Source: Engraulis encrasicolus
Taxonomy: Eukaryota > Chordata > Actinopteri > Clupeiformes > Engraulidae
Direction of reading: 5' to 3'
NCBI RefSeq assembly: GCF_034702125.1
Contig: NC_085880.1
Location: 16,937,028-17,001,027, forward strand
Length of the DNA: 64,000 bases
This document shows, piece after piece, positions 1-12,255 of this stretch. The notes below the pieces were generated by a model. The model worked only from the letters and a program-made list of their open reading frames with translations, was not told where the DNA came from and did not search any database. The translations under genes and the position numbers were made by a program. Each line of letters opens with the position of its first letter. Within the stretch, counting starts at the first letter, position 1.

Positions 1-780
1 CTATATCGAAGCCCACTTCGCGGACGTCCAGGCTTATCTGAATTTAAGCTAGTTCTAAAACCACACAGACTAGCTGCACCAGCCATGAACTAGCCTACCT
101 TGAGCAGAGCTGCAGATGCCAGCGGCATTAGTACAACTGAATAGGGATACACGGCACGTCCGTATTTTCCGTTGTTGTTATTATTAATTTCTCTAACTTG
201 TGCTGATTTGTGCTACTTATTCCACGCGAACTCGCGGCAGAGAGTTGATAATATTGGCCCGCCGAGAGACCAACTTCAGAGCGGCGGCACTGCGGCCAGT
301 TATTTGTGTCGAGAGTTACCGTGGAAACCAAAAGACGGTTGGACTCAGATTGAAGTTACAGGCGAGTTTCGTGAAATTAAAATTCATCCCATCTGGTTTC
401 GAGACGAGATTCATTCCAATGTTTCTTATGATTAGATTAGTTGACTCCATTTCCATTGGTTTAGGTAATTGAGAGTAACCAACGGTTTAGGTTTGTGTAG
501 AGACTACCTTGGGCAACGGTCTTCTTATTCAATGGGTTCATACTTCATAGATCGATCGAATGGAAGATAAGGAATGCGTTGGATGAACGAATGGCTATCA
601 CACATCTATCAGCTTTAGGCAGTTAACTAAAGTTAGCTGGAGACAAAACAGTAAAAACACATTACAAACCTTCATTTTTGTTGAAGACTCCGGTCAGTTC
701 ACTTCTTCCAGGGCGGGCAGGCAGAAAGAACGTTATCTGCAGGGAACTCTGATTTCAAACGTAGCAGGGCAACACAGTGT
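1..780. other. intergenic, no gene recognised
   Basis: AT-balanced sequence with only short random reading frames and no recognisable protein, RNA gene or clear repeat boundary. Confidence 0.5.
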
Positions 781-985
781 TGGGTACAATAAACCAGTGA
801 GCTGGGTTATTGTGTAACCTAACTAATAACCCAATCAGTAGAGTAGCATAGATGTTCCCCACTGTACCAATATTGAGTTAGAGTAACCCAACACTGCATT
901 AGAATAACCCAACACGTTTACCCAACAGCTGTTATTCAGCACTTGGGTTGACAAAACAACCCAGCATTTCTTAGTGTGTATGCTT
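775..985. repeat. MITE-like block with repeated AACCCAACAC motifs
   Basis: Begins ACACAGTGTTGGGT and ends AACCCAGCATTTCTTAGTGT, with several internal AACCCA/TGGGTT copies in both directions. Imperfect terminal inverted repeats suggest a small non-autonomous DNA transposon. Confidence 0.35.
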
Positions 986-1234
986 TTCTTGATTAGCTAT
1001 GATATCACATGGATTACAAACGGGAACGTGGATAATAATTTCGAAAACGTGTGGATTAAGTGAAAGTTTGGGATTTCTGCGGTCAAGACAGCATTTTAAG
1101 GTAAGGTTATATTTGTCCGCTGTAACATGTTTGGTTGTTGATGAAGCTTGCGGCTTAGGAACGGGTTCATTCGCTCATCCATACATGGGTTCACTTCACA
1201 ATTGTTCAGAAGGGCTGCGGTCTCTCTTTCCCGG

Positions 1235-1640
1235 GGTCTGACACACCAAGGCGGTAACGCGGCGCGGAACGGCCGCGGTTTTTACCGGCGTCAGTGAAAA
1301 TACATTGAAACCTATCTGTCCTTACACACCGACCGGTGGTAGTCGGGCGTCAGCGGCGCGGGAGCCGGCTCCGCGCCGCGCTGGATTTGAAAAATAGAAC
1401 TCGAGCGTATTTTTCACGCCGGCGACCGGCGGTGTCTCATTCAAATGAATGGCAAAGTAGCACGCTAGCTTTAGCTGTGGGGAGGGTTTTGAACAGGACT
1501 GGCCGCGCACGCCGACGCTGTCAGTGTGCAAGGCAGAGAAAAGCACGCCGGCCAAAACTAAGCAGAAAGACCGCGTCCGTCCTGCGACCGTTCCGTTCCG
1601 CCTTGGTATGTTTTGGCCCTAACCTGTTTGAAGTTAACGG
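1235..1640. promoter_or_regulatory. isolated CpG-rich patch
   Basis: GC- and CpG-rich (many GCGC, CCGG and CGCG) within otherwise AT-rich DNA, followed by a possible donor CTTG|GTATGT at 1606. It could be an untranslated first exon or promoter. No coding similarity seen. Confidence 0.3.
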
Positions 1641-2050
1641 CAGGCCTACGCAAGTTTTTAGCAGCTCTCGTGTAGGCTACAGTGAGTGTACCCTGGTCGC
1701 AACGGCATGCTGGTGGCCACTCTTGACTTCATTTCTATTAGTTCTACATAGTAAGAATAAGAACCCTTTCTGGAATGATGACCGTCAGTGATGTGTTTTT
1801 CTGTTCAATGCATTGCTGTAAGATGCAACGCGAACATTTGGATTGTATTTTCAAGTCGTGGAGTGAAGGATGTCAAATGCAACGTGGTAGAATGACTTAG
1901 TAGCCTAGGGAGCTGTCTGAAGAGGTCAAAATTCACAATTTAGGAGCGTTTTTATTTTTTTAAAAATCTCATCTGGGGGAGACCCCACTAGTTTGGCTTG
2001 GTTACAGAATTTGTGCTTACCAACATCATACCCCCCAAAACCGCCACTGG

Positions 2051-3141
2051 TTAGTACCATATGCCCTTTATTATCCTGCAGTCGGGAAATCCATGTGTTG
2101 CAGCGGTAACATAGCCTACATAGAACTTGTGCAAAGAAGACTGCATGCATACAGACACAGGACCAAGAAGTTAGAAAAATATAAAAGGGAGATATAAAAT
2201 AGAGATGTCATAAAATAGAGATATCCATCATTACTATTGTGTCACGATCTTATTGATTGAATGAAAGAGTTCCATGAATTCTTTGTTTGGTTAAAAGCAA
2301 ACCATGAACCACCACCCGCTTCAACAGCTCAACTCGAGGTTTTGCCTAAAAGCAAAGCCAATAATGTGTGTTCTTATAGAACGCCCCATAGGCCTACCGT
2401 ACATAAAAGATTTGTCAGCAGTGATAACCCACGGTCTTGATTTTTAATGACCTGATTGCAATGTATGTATAATAATGAAGAACCCCCTGTTGAGAGTTGT
2501 GTGTGATATGGATCCTCCAACCAGGGCCGCTGACAGCTTTTGCTGGGCCCGGGACAAAGTCATCTGAAAGGGCCCCCTACCCACCACTTCCTGACATTAG
2601 TAAGTTAGTACCATATGCCCTTTATTATCCTGCAGTCGGGAAATCCATGTGTTGCAGCGGTAACATAGCCTACATAGAACTTGTGCAAAGAAGACTGCAT
2701 GCATACAGACACAGGACCAAGAAGTTAGAAAAATATAAAAGGGAGATATAAAATAGAGATGTCATAAAATAGAGATATCCATCATTACTATTGTGTCACG
2801 ATCTTATTGATTGAATGAAAGAGTTCCATGAATTCTTTGTTTGGTTAAAAGCAAACCATGAACCACCACCCGCTTCAACAGCTCAACTCAAGGTTTTGCC
2901 TAAAAGCAAAGCCAATAATGTGTGCTCTTATAGAACGCCCCATAGGCCTACCGTACATAAAAGATTTGTCAGCAGTGATAACCCACGGTCTTGATTTTTA
3001 ATGACCTGATTGCAATGTACGTATAATAATGAAGAACCCCCTGTTGAGAGTTGTGTGTGATATGGATCCTCCAACCAGGGCCGCTGACAGCTTTTGCTGG
3101 GCCCGGGACAAAGTCATCTGAAAGGGCCCCCTACCCACCCA
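2051..3141. repeat. 554-bp tandem duplication
   Basis: The block starting TTAGTACCATATGCCC at 2051 recurs at 2605, collinear to about 2587 and 3141, with only a handful of substitutions. No coding content. Both copies end in the dispersed GGGCCGCTGACAGCTT motif that is also found at about 33508 and 52590. Confidence 0.9.
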
Positions 3142-3650
3142 TATGAAAAAGTCTTATTAAAAACGCATATGGATTATATCTGTTCCATAAGAATATTATA
3201 AGGGTCATACAAGGCACAAACCCACATATACAAATCTAGCTATTTTTTTATTCATTTTCAGTCATATATGCCATACACAATTTATGTTACTAAGGGCTTA
3301 TATATTTCGTATAAGTAAAAAGATTGGAAAATAGTGCTGTTTTTGGATGAATGCCAATCAGATGTGTGCTGTATTTGTGCCATGTTGTTGTTGTATCATG
3401 CTTCGTATGAGAAATGTGCAGAATTCATATAAATATTGGTGTCAGAAACTGTTTAAGAAATGTACAAATTAAATAAGGTTTGCATATAATTAAATGTATA
3501 AACTTTATAAAATGTATATACGAATATGACATTTCAAGTTGTAAACTTCATATAAACTTAATATAGAAAGTCTGTAAAATCCAACTACGGAACATGTACG
3601 GAACATACGTGTGATGGAGTGACCATCACTAGGGTTGTGGGTGTGTTCTG
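3142..3650. other. AT-rich intergenic stretch
   Basis: Very AT-rich with many ATATAA-like steps. No gene or bounded repeat recognised. Confidence 0.4.
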
Positions 3651-3665
3651 ACTAACATGCCAACG

Positions 3666-4062
3666 AGCGCGGCTCTTTGGTGTAGCGGTCAGAGCCCCGG
3701 TTTACTACCCCAGAAGGTCTGGGTTCAAGTCCCAGCTGGGCAACTCTACTCCCCTTCGCTAAAAATGGTGTCAGAAGTGGTATGGTACCGTGAGGCCATC
3801 GGAAGCGTACCCATGGTGTGTGAGCCGTAATTCCATGAGAGGGACCCCCAGGATTGGTGACCCCCGTGTGAGGGACCTCAGTGATAGGTGAAGCATTGAT
3901 GATGGGGCACACTGGATGGGAGAAGCATGATGGGCAGTTGCGTGAGGGACACCATGAGTGTGTGAAGCTACGGGTGTGCTTCCCGAAGGGGAAGGCCATG
4001 TGATGGAGTGACCATCACCGGTTCAAGTCCCAGCTGGGCAACTCTACTCCCCTCCGCTACAA
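3666..4062 (+). repeat. tRNA-derived SINE-like repeat
   Basis: The head has a pol III A-box-like TAGCGGTCAGAG and a B box GGTTCAAGTCC, ending CTGGGCA like a tRNA acceptor arm. The B-box part with its ATCACCGGTTCAAGTCCC context recurs at 4015-4055, suggesting an internal duplication. It lacks a full cloverleaf, so it is not a tRNA gene. Confidence 0.55.
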
Positions 4063-4768
4063 TACTTAAATGGAATAAGACTTCAATATGATTTTAACAT
4101 AAAACGTGCATTATTTCTATAGGAATATAGTAGTTTTCTCCTATGTTTTAGTCAATATAATATAGTATTATGCATTGTTGGCATGTCAAACTCTTATAAG
4201 AATTTATACTGCATGCAGTCATGTTATACGGCATGCATATAAGTTCCATATAGTATTTCTTTTCGAAAAGGGGCCATAATCGACTATCATGATAGACATA
4301 TATTAGAAAACGCATAAGTGACTCTTGCAAATCTGGCACATTTTTTCTATACGATTTCATGTAAGGAACATGCATGTTTGCAGTATATGAATCATATAAT
4401 TCTTTTTCATATGGGCAATACTGTACATACAATTTAATGGGGAACCAACTCCCTATCTCCGTGGGACCGGGACAACATACCCCTTTGTGCCCCCCTGTCG
4501 GCGGGCCTGCCTCCAACACTATTGATCTCTGGGATGAAACAACTGTAACAAACAAACAGGAGGCTCATTTCATCTAATTTCCAATTTGATAAATAGGTTC
4601 AGGTGCAGATCAAAGAGGAGAGACCTTGTTCTCCTCTACAAAGCAATCATGTGTGACCCACAATGAGAATACAGAATGCCTGATGAAGTGAAATAATGTA
4701 GGCTTTAATAATGAAATGAACCTTGGAACATTCATTATGAAAGACTAGTTATGCTGTACACGTTGTTT

Positions 4769-6036
4769 ATTTGACACAGTCTCTCATTCCATTCTGCTTG
4801 AACGGCTCTCAGAGTTTACTGGACTAACTGGCACAGCACTTAACTGGTTTCATTCATATCTATCCAACCGCCAACAATATGTCACTCTCAAAGACTCACG
4901 CTCCACCACAGTTACCATCAGCCACGGCGTTCCGCAAGGTTCGGTGCTTGGCCCCCTTCTTTTCACCATCTACATGCTCCCCCTTGGTCGTATCATCCGC
5001 TCCCATGGTCTCAGTTTCCACTGCTACGCCGACGACACACAGATATACATCAGCACCAAACCCTCTCCTCTGTCCCCCCCCACCCCTCTATCCCCCCCCA
5101 CCCCTCTCGTCCACTGCCTGCAGGACATCAAAACCTGGATGACACACAATCTCCTCAAACTGAACAGCAATAAAACTGAGCTCATGGTGGTGGCACCAGC
5201 AATGCTGCAAAGGAAGGTTGGAGATCTCCACCTGGACATCGATGGATGCACCATCACCCCATCCCCCGAAGTACGTAACCTGGTTGTCATCTTGGATTCA
5301 TCACTTTCATTTCACTCCCACATCAAAAAAGTCACCAAATCGGCATTCTATCATCTCCGAAACATCTCCAGACTCCGGCCTTCACTCTCTAAGACAGTTA
5401 CGGAGACGCTCACTCACTCCTTCATCTCCTCCCGTCTGGACTATTGCAATGCCATCCTGCTTGGTCTACCCAACAAGGCCCTAGACAGACTGCAATATGT
5501 CCAGAACTCTGCTGCCAGGATCATAACAGGCACTAGACCCTGGCAGCACATCACCCCCATACTCAAGCAGCTTCACTGGCTCCCCATCAAGTCACGGATT
5601 ACCTACAAAGTCCTCCTCCTAACCTTCAAGTCCCTCCATGGTCTGGCACCCCACTACCTCAGTGACCTCCTTCACCCCTATGACCCCTCAAGATCCCTGC
5701 GGTCCTCTTCCAAGGGCCAGCTGATCGTCCCTCGTGCCAGGCTCAAGGCCACCAGTGACAGAGCCTTCCATGTTGCTGCTCCCATTCTTTGGAACAATCT
5801 GCCCGACCACATCCAAAATGCCCCTTCACTGGCCATGTTTAAGCAACACCTTAAGACACATCTCTTCCTGGAGGCTTATGGCTGCTAGTTCCACAAGCAC
5901 TTTCACGCATTCACACACATGCTCACACACTGACGCGCACACACACTCACACTCTCCAACACAACACTCTGTGAAGCGTCCTTGGGTGTTTTGAAAGGCG
6001 CTATATAAAACGAAAGTATTATTATTATTATTATTA
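4769..6036 (+). mobile_element. 5'-truncated L2-type LINE (reverse transcriptase C-terminal part)
   Basis: Open frame from about 4770 to the TAG at 5888 with RT motifs FDTVSHSILLERL, HGVPQGSVLGPLLF and YADDTQIY, then the conserved tail RLDYCNAILLGLP, LHWLPIKSRITYK and HVAAPILWNNLPDHI. The 3' end GGCGCTATATAAAACGAAAG followed by (ATT)n is the L2-clade signature. It lacks the endonuclease and RT N-terminus, so it is a dead copy. The frame is still open over about 370 codons, suggesting a fairly recent insertion. Confidence 0.9.
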
Positions 6037-6211
6037 CCCAGAAGGATGTTTTTGGTTATGTGTTCAAAATTGAAAATACGAAATGTTGCATAGCCTACAA
6101 TATCTACCATGCTCCATAATATAGGTTTTAATCACTGCACTTCAATGTTGATAATTCATTACATAAGTATTGTGTGCAAAGTGTTGAACTGGTATGTAAT
6201 GGGCAGCTGAG

Positions 6212-7430
6212 TAAGGTAAGCGTACCCATTAAGCCCATGTACCCTTTAAGCCCACTTTCAACTTTGAGGTCAATTTAAAGAAAGGGAAAAGGTGAATTTT
6301 GTTGTTCATCACCCTATCCAATTAAAGGGTTTAGTAACTGACAAAATGTTTTTTATTGCAAACAAATCACATTTTTTATCGTCGAGTTATTCCCGTCCAA
6401 GTGAATCCAGTCTCAGGACTACTGACAAGAAGTTGCCTCAAAACTTTGCTGTTTTGGGACATGTCAGAAATCATACAATATCAGCTAGTTTAAGTCAAAT
6501 GTTTTGAAAATACTTTCATATTTAGTAAACTAAGAGGTAAATGTAATGATTTTTATATATATACATGCAGTGTTTTACTAAATTATAGCATTTCCCTTCA
6601 AATGGAAAGATGTGTTTTATGAGCGAGCACACGCCGATATTTTCTTGATACAACCACACACCATCTTTATCTTACTCTACCGTAAGACTTAAGGTGGTTA
6701 GGTATGAATTCTAAGCATATTCCAGTTTGTTTGGCATTGGTCTTTAAATAAATGCATCATGAAATGTTTTGTGGAGTTGATTATTTCCATAAAATAGCTT
6801 TTTGTATAGGCGGGCTTAATGGGTACAAGGTGGGCTTAAATGGTACACCCCATTGAAATGCATGCAAGTTTGCATGCATGCTTATGAAAAATGCCTTTGA
6901 GGGACATAAAAAGTGCTGTACAATCCCAAGTTGTTGGTTTAAAAGGCGTAATGTAATGAACTAACAATAATCAATAAGAAAAAATACATTTCTCTGTTTG
7001 GATGTAGAATTATATGAAGTATATGAAGTAAAAGATGCCGTAATATTTAATTAGGTTTTATGCACTATTTTTTTAGCAAATCTTACATTTTTGGTCTGAA
7101 ACCATTTATGCCATGTAGGCTCCACTGTTTAAACTCAATTCACACACCTCACCAGGTATTTTGATAGAGAAATAACTATATGAGCTTATTTGGAACACAA
7201 GTGGGCTTAAATGGTACCAATGGTACCATTTAAGCCCATTCAGACTTTTCACTTTTCTCGTAAAAAATCTTCATATAGTACTTTGAAATATCCATCAACT
7301 CACTGACAAACATTGCGAAGAGAGGTAAATCTTACTATTTAACAAAATATTTCACAAAAAAATTATGTGAAGATGATTGAAAAATAAAGAAATTTAGATT
7401 TTGGTGGGCTTAATGGGTACGCTTACCTTA
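6212..7430. mobile_element. non-autonomous DNA transposon with 26-bp perfect terminal inverted repeats
   Basis: TIRs at 6212-6237 and 7405-7430 (starting TAAGGTAAGCGTACCCATTA) are perfect complements. The GGGCTTAA(A)TGG(G)TAC motif recurs inside at about 6812, 6833 and, as a palindrome, at 7201-7240. No transposase frame. The family is not identified; a TA target duplication is possible. Confidence 0.75.
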
Positions 7431-7699
7431 CCTTCTACTTCATGTCTTCCTACATTTTTTGTCCTTGTTTGTACTGCCACCTTGTGGTACATGTGAAGTA
7501 TATCATTAAAAAAAAAACAATTCCATTACATTCAGACTACAGCTTTCACTTCGTTGCTACAGTAACTACAAGAAAAGAGGGCAGCAATCAAGCTGTTCCA
7601 AATTCTATTCAAATCTGTAAGATAATTTATTGGTATTGAATAGTACCCTACTATGGTTCCTGTTCAATAATACAATAGTGTGTCAGACTAGTAGCCAAA

Positions 7700-7835
7700 A
7701 GGTAATTTGGGGCTGCCCCCTTGCACGGGTGAGGCATAAATGCAATTTCATTGTGTGCAGTGAGCACTGTGTGCTGTGGAGTGCTGTCACAATGACAATG
7801 GGAATAATATACAGAACGCAATAAGAGCAGATGCC
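7700..7835 (+). repeat. fragment of dispersed SINE (CTGCCCCCTTGCACGGGTGA family)
   Basis: Shares the GGGCTGCCCCCTTGCACGGG to AATGACAATGGGA block with the longer copy at 8565-8872; only the middle/3' part is present. Confidence 0.6.
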
Positions 7836-7969
7836 ATGTTGGGTTACTGTTTTTTTTTTCTTCTTCATACAAGCCTTAGAGATGCCATGGGTCTGGGCCA
7901 GCTCGAGCATTAGTGCAGGAAATGGTCACAGAATAGAGGAGTCTTCACCTGCTTCTTGAAGGTGGAGAG

Positions 7970-8375
7970 AGATGAAGACAAGCTGGGCTACTTCGCGGTG
8001 ACTAGACCGGGGGTAACACAAGTACTTCAGGCCCCCCTGCAAGCTACCAAGAATGGGCCCACGAATGAAAAAAGAGGGCCTAATATCATGTGGAGGGGGC
8101 CCGTTTCTTCAAGACAAGGGCCCATGTTGGCCCCCCGCTTAGTATGGGCCCCCCTGCCTCGCGGGGGCTGCGGGGGTATACTTTACGCCCCTGCTAGACC
8201 CAGGGATGACTGGAGCACTTAACAAGAGTTTTTTGACTCTGAGGAAGGCGCAGGTGCGCCAAAACGTCAGTCACTTTGTGCACCAAAATAATTTAAAAAA
8301 CTTCTAAAAAAGTTGCTGAGTGCTCCAGTCATCCCCGGGTCTAGTCACTGGGAAGTAGCCCAGCTTGTCTTGATA
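7970..8375. repeat. inverted repeat with a hammerhead-like core
   Basis: AGACAAGCTGGGCTACTTC at 7977-7995 returns inverted near 8352-8371, and GATGACTGGAGCACT (about 8207) returns inverted near 8318-8334. Between them lies the hammerhead-like motif at 8239-8272. An unrelated MITE-like GGGCCC-rich block (about 8040-8190) sits in the left arm. Confidence 0.65.
8239..8272 (+). ncRNA. hammerhead ribozyme-like motif (Penelope-type, degraded)
   Basis: CTGAGGA (8239-8245), stem II GGCGC/GCGCC closed by AGGT, AAAA in place of GAAA (8261-8264), mini stem III AC/GT around GTCA, cleavage triplet GTC (8270-8272). The GAAA guanine is changed to A, which should abolish activity. Confidence 0.55.
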
Positions 8376-8564
8376 CTGCTGTCCTCGACTGTGAGTACCA
8401 CCAAGGCTGAAGTGCAGACATCCCCTCTTCATTGAGAGAGATGACCCTAAAGTGTTGCTGTCACTGGAAGTTTTTTCCACCACTGAGGGACAATGGCACA
8501 GAACAGTCTAGACAGGGATCGTTTAGAGCAGGCAGGTGGCACGGCTAGACAGTTTGTGTTGAGG

Positions 8565-8872
8565 ACCAGTCATGGGTAAGCAGTTAGGGCGTCAGACTTG
8601 TAGCCCAAAGTTTGCCGGTTCGACTCCCGACCCACCAAGTTCGTGGGGGGAGTAATCAACCAGTGCCCTCCCCCATCCTCCTCCATGACTGAGGTACCCT
8701 GAGCATGGAAGAGTTCCACCGCACTGCTCCCTATAGGGGCGCCATTGAGGGCTGCCCCCTTGCACGGGTGAGGAATAAATGCAATTTCGTTGTGTGCAGT
8801 GTTCACTTGTGTGCTGTGTCACAATGACAATGGGAGTTGGAGTTTCCCAATGGGCCTTCACTTCACTTTCAC
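8565..8872 (+). repeat. tRNA-derived SINE, near full length
   Basis: A tRNA-like head GGTAAGCAGTTAGGGCGTCA with B box GGTTCGACTCC, followed by a conserved body ending TGGGAGTTGGAGTTTCCCAA. Partial copies lie at 7700, 15679 and (reversed) about 27000. Confidence 0.7.
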
Positions 8873-8892
8873 TTAGTTCTCTGGCAGAGATA

Positions 8893-10366
8893 TACACTGT
8901 AAAACCTTATAAGTTGAGTTTACTTACAAAAACCCAGAAAAGTGGTTGCCCTAGAAAAACTAAGTAATTATGAATGATTAAACTTACAATCTTTTGTGAC
9001 CTCAACTGTTGTATATACTCATTATATGTAAAAGTTTAAGTTAAATGTACTTAAGTCCAAATTGATTAAACCTACCATCTTCCACAGTAGTAACTGTTTA
9101 CTGTGGCCACACCACAGTTAGTTACTGTCACCCTACCCACACTACCATGATCCCGCCCCTCCATTCATCACCACAAAAGAGGTAGCTACCATGTTATTGT
9201 GGCACCTCCCATTCCTCACCATGACTGAGACAACTGTGGCATGGAACCAGACCATCACACTGCTCTCTTGTATTAATAGACCAAACTATCCATAACCACT
9301 GAGAAATTCAAGTTTCTGCAGTATTATTACCATTTCATTATTATAATCTCCTGGATGATAGTACATGAACCAGTGTGCACAGAATACTCTAGTTGAGCAT
9401 AATTAGACAATCCTGAAATGTCAAGTAAGCAACACACCAAAAAGGATACCTGCTACCACAATACTCACTACCAACTAAATACCTAGCCAGCCAACAAACC
9501 AGTCCACCAGCCAACCAAAAGAGTCAGTTGTCAGCTAGCCAGCCAAAGAGCCGGCTAACCAACTAACACTCAGTTAGTCAGCCAACTAACCAACAAACAA
9601 GTCAGTTGTATGGCTAGCCAGCTAACAAACCAGCCATACAGTCAACCAAAAGAGTCAGTTAGCCAGCCAACCAGCTGGCCAACAAACAGTCAGTTGGTCG
9701 GTCAGTTAACTCACTAACCAACAAGCCGGACAGAGAGCCAGCGAACCAGTCATTTAGGCAAGCAACTCAAGCATTGTGACAGTCTGAGTTTTTATAGAGG
9801 TGAAAGTTAACCATGTGACCAGAGTAATCAGGCATGTGGCAGCTGCAGGTAGTAATTCAATGAACCAATGTAACAGTCCTATGTACTCAAGTGAGGGCAG
9901 GTACTAATTGACAGGTTGATTGGGCACTACCATTGTTCCTGGTTGATGGTAGGCAATGTCAATTATGTCATGCAGCATTTGACTTTCAATTGTGCAATGG
10001 CACTTCACAAGATAGCCTAATTTTACTAGGTGGCAATATTCTGATTTAAAATTGGATGCTACAGCGTGGCCATATTGTCAGTTGAAATTTGAAACGATCT
10101 GTTAACATGAAACACACTGCAGGAATACATTCAACTGCCCACATCTGGGTAGAGGCCAGTTGGTGCAGCCTGAAGAAAAAGAGGCGGGGTCATAACCAAA
10201 ACTTATGAATTTAATCCATTCAACTAAAACATATTCATCTGAACAACTATTTCCTCAAATAAGTTGTCAATACTCAGTATTCTTCAGAAATGCCATCAAA
10301 CTTCTATTTTTTAGTGCATTTTAATTAGTCTTGGTAAGTACATTTGATGTCTGGGTTTACAGTGTA
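8893..10366. mobile_element. DNA transposon remnant bounded by CACTGTAAAACC TIRs
   Basis: The left end TACACTGTAAAACC (8893) is mirrored by GGGTTTACAGTGTA (10353-10366), 12 of 13 matching, with TA on both sides. No transposase frame is visible. It contains the short-period repeat at 9465-9770. Confidence 0.5.
9465..9770. repeat. degenerate short-period repeat (AGCCAGCCAACCAA type)
   Basis: Roughly 300 bp of imperfect alternation of AACCAAC, AGCCAGC and AGTCAGTTAG units, an old and diverged minisatellite. Confidence 0.7.
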
Positions 10367-10369
10367 CGG

Positions 10370-11500
10370 CCTTAGTATGCCATTCCTGAGGTGGGTTTGT
10401 AGGCAAGTGTGGAGGAAATCTGGTATATAGAATGACAGAGTAGTTAGTGCTTGCACCTAAAGGACAGTAAAAAACGAACCGTATATTATACTACTTGCAT
10501 TATACTGATATTACTATTATTACTTTTATATACTTTTATTTCTATTATATTTGCATGTTTCAGTTCTTACTTTTAATAATTCTCTTATGTTGAACGGAGA
10601 CACAGAAACTGGAGTGTGTGTGTTAGTGAGGGCAGCTACGCCAGACAGAAGAACAAAGTCTGGGCAGTTTGCCAAGTGCCAGGGCCTGGTCTTTCTTGGG
10701 TCACTATGACCAGAGCAGAACTTAGGGAAGAAAGGAAGAAAGTGTGTGTGTTAGTAGCTGCACCTGACAGAGGCCAAATCTGGGCAGTCTGCCAAATGCA
10801 GGTATACATCACTGCTTTGACGGGGAGGCTTGTATGTGGGCATGTGTGTGTGTGTATGTATGTGTGTGCCTTAACTTACATGCCTATGCCTTAAAGTAAG
10901 GAGAAGAAAAACATATTAATTAGTACATTAGGTTGGCGTTAAATTGGTTCTTATTAAAGCTCTATTTATGAAAAAGATAAAGGTGGTTATCCCTAGATAT
11001 CACCATATACTATTAGAGAGTCCCTCTCCACATACAATGTGACTGACTGAAAGTCCAAGTGAGGCCAGACCGTCGCTGGGAAGTTCCCACTGTAAGAGAC
11101 CAGGGGCGCGACGACCTAGAAGATTAAGGAGTGAAGATGCCTAGGTGCCTAGGACCCCTTGGATGTTCAGAAGGGTGACAGCTATAGAAATACGACTTTA
11201 GCAATTAAAACTGCTTTTGATAGTGGCCTATGGTCCTACCATACCATAAAGTATCTTCATGACAGCTAGCAACAGATGTTGTTAAACCGAAACTGCCTTG
11301 CTTGGGTGCATCCGTGTGCCCGCGTTAGGAGAAGGGGCTACGGTGGCTCCAAAAGAACAAAACGGGAGTTTCCCTGTCCATGTAGGATCACACGTAAGGT
11401 ACATATTGCAACTTCGTTAGGTCTGGACATAAGTTATAGATAACGAAGTCTAGGTGACAGGTCTGATACCAGCTCGCAGTTTTAATGAAGAAAATGATTT
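10370..11500. other. intergenic, no gene recognised
   Basis: Contains a short (TG)n run near 10845 and small repeated GGCAGTTTGCCAA phrases (10655 and 10780). No coding or RNA gene signal. Confidence 0.4.
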
Positions 11501-11508
11501 AAGCACCA

Positions 11509-11676
11509 GAGGCGTATCTAGCCACTAGGCAAGACCAGCAGCCGCTTGGGGCCCCCAAGCTCCTAGACAGTGAATAACAGCCCATACTGTACTACAGTAG
11601 TGGTGATTTTGGTGCAAATGTTCATTCTTTTGCACTTTCGCTTGGGGCCCCATCTGAACCTAGAATCGCCTCTGGA
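11509..11676. mobile_element. MITE with CAGAGGCG TIRs
   Basis: Starts CAGAGGCGTATCTAG and ends CTAGAATCGCCTCTG (near-perfect TIRs). A related copy is at about 42974-43128. Confidence 0.6.
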
Positions 11677-11739
11677 GAGCACATGATGTCACTGTTCAAA
11701 ACTAATTAAAAAACCCAAAAGACCCTTTAAAGATATTCT

Positions 11740-12255
11740 TTTTTGGAAAACTCCCGTCAATAAATCCACGATTGTAAAATTCCCCGACATCTCATAACGT
11801 CATCTGAGATTTGATTGGCCGAGAGGTGGTCAATCCAGGTGGACAAAGGACAGGGATTGGTCAGGTGTACAAGATGCCCCATACCTGGGAGCATAAAAGA
11901 CGACCAGTCCAGAGCTCGAGAGGATTTTTGCCAACGGAGTCCCAGAGACAACCTGACGCATCTCCTCAGTTGATCAACTTCGCGGATTGCTGTCTGGCTT
12001 TTGCAGTAAGTAATTCTCGACTTTATGGTTTTGTGGGACTTAGTTTATTGAAAAAGACTTAGTCTCAGAGAAAAACTCTGGTTCTGGGGAAACTTAGCCT
12101 CCGGGAAAAACTTTGATTTTACAAAAACTTGTTGTCTTGCTGAAATGGTTCAAGTCTAAGATGTATTGCATTGGAAACTTGTACGTTGAACTTGCTTGTA
12201 CAATGTCCCTAACCTGAGTCGAGTTAATAAAGTCTCCATCAACAAACTATGCCGG
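11740..12255 (+). repeat. LTR-like promoter/poly(A) block (possible solo LTR)
   Basis: Within 500 bp: inverted CCAAT (TTGATTGGCC, 11811), TATA-like GCATAAAAGACG (11891), a downstream GTAAGT-like donor (12005) and a poly(A) signal AATAAA (about 12228) before CTATGCCGG. This order resembles a retroelement LTR. No TG...CA ends or target duplication could be fixed. Confidence 0.3.

Noticed and set aside
1336..1791. 151-codon frame in the CpG-rich patch
   Set aside because: Composition-driven; no recognisable domain.
3666..3755. tRNA gene
   Set aside because: Has A- and B-box-like motifs but no complete cloverleaf, and the B-box part is repeated nearby; a SINE head fits better.
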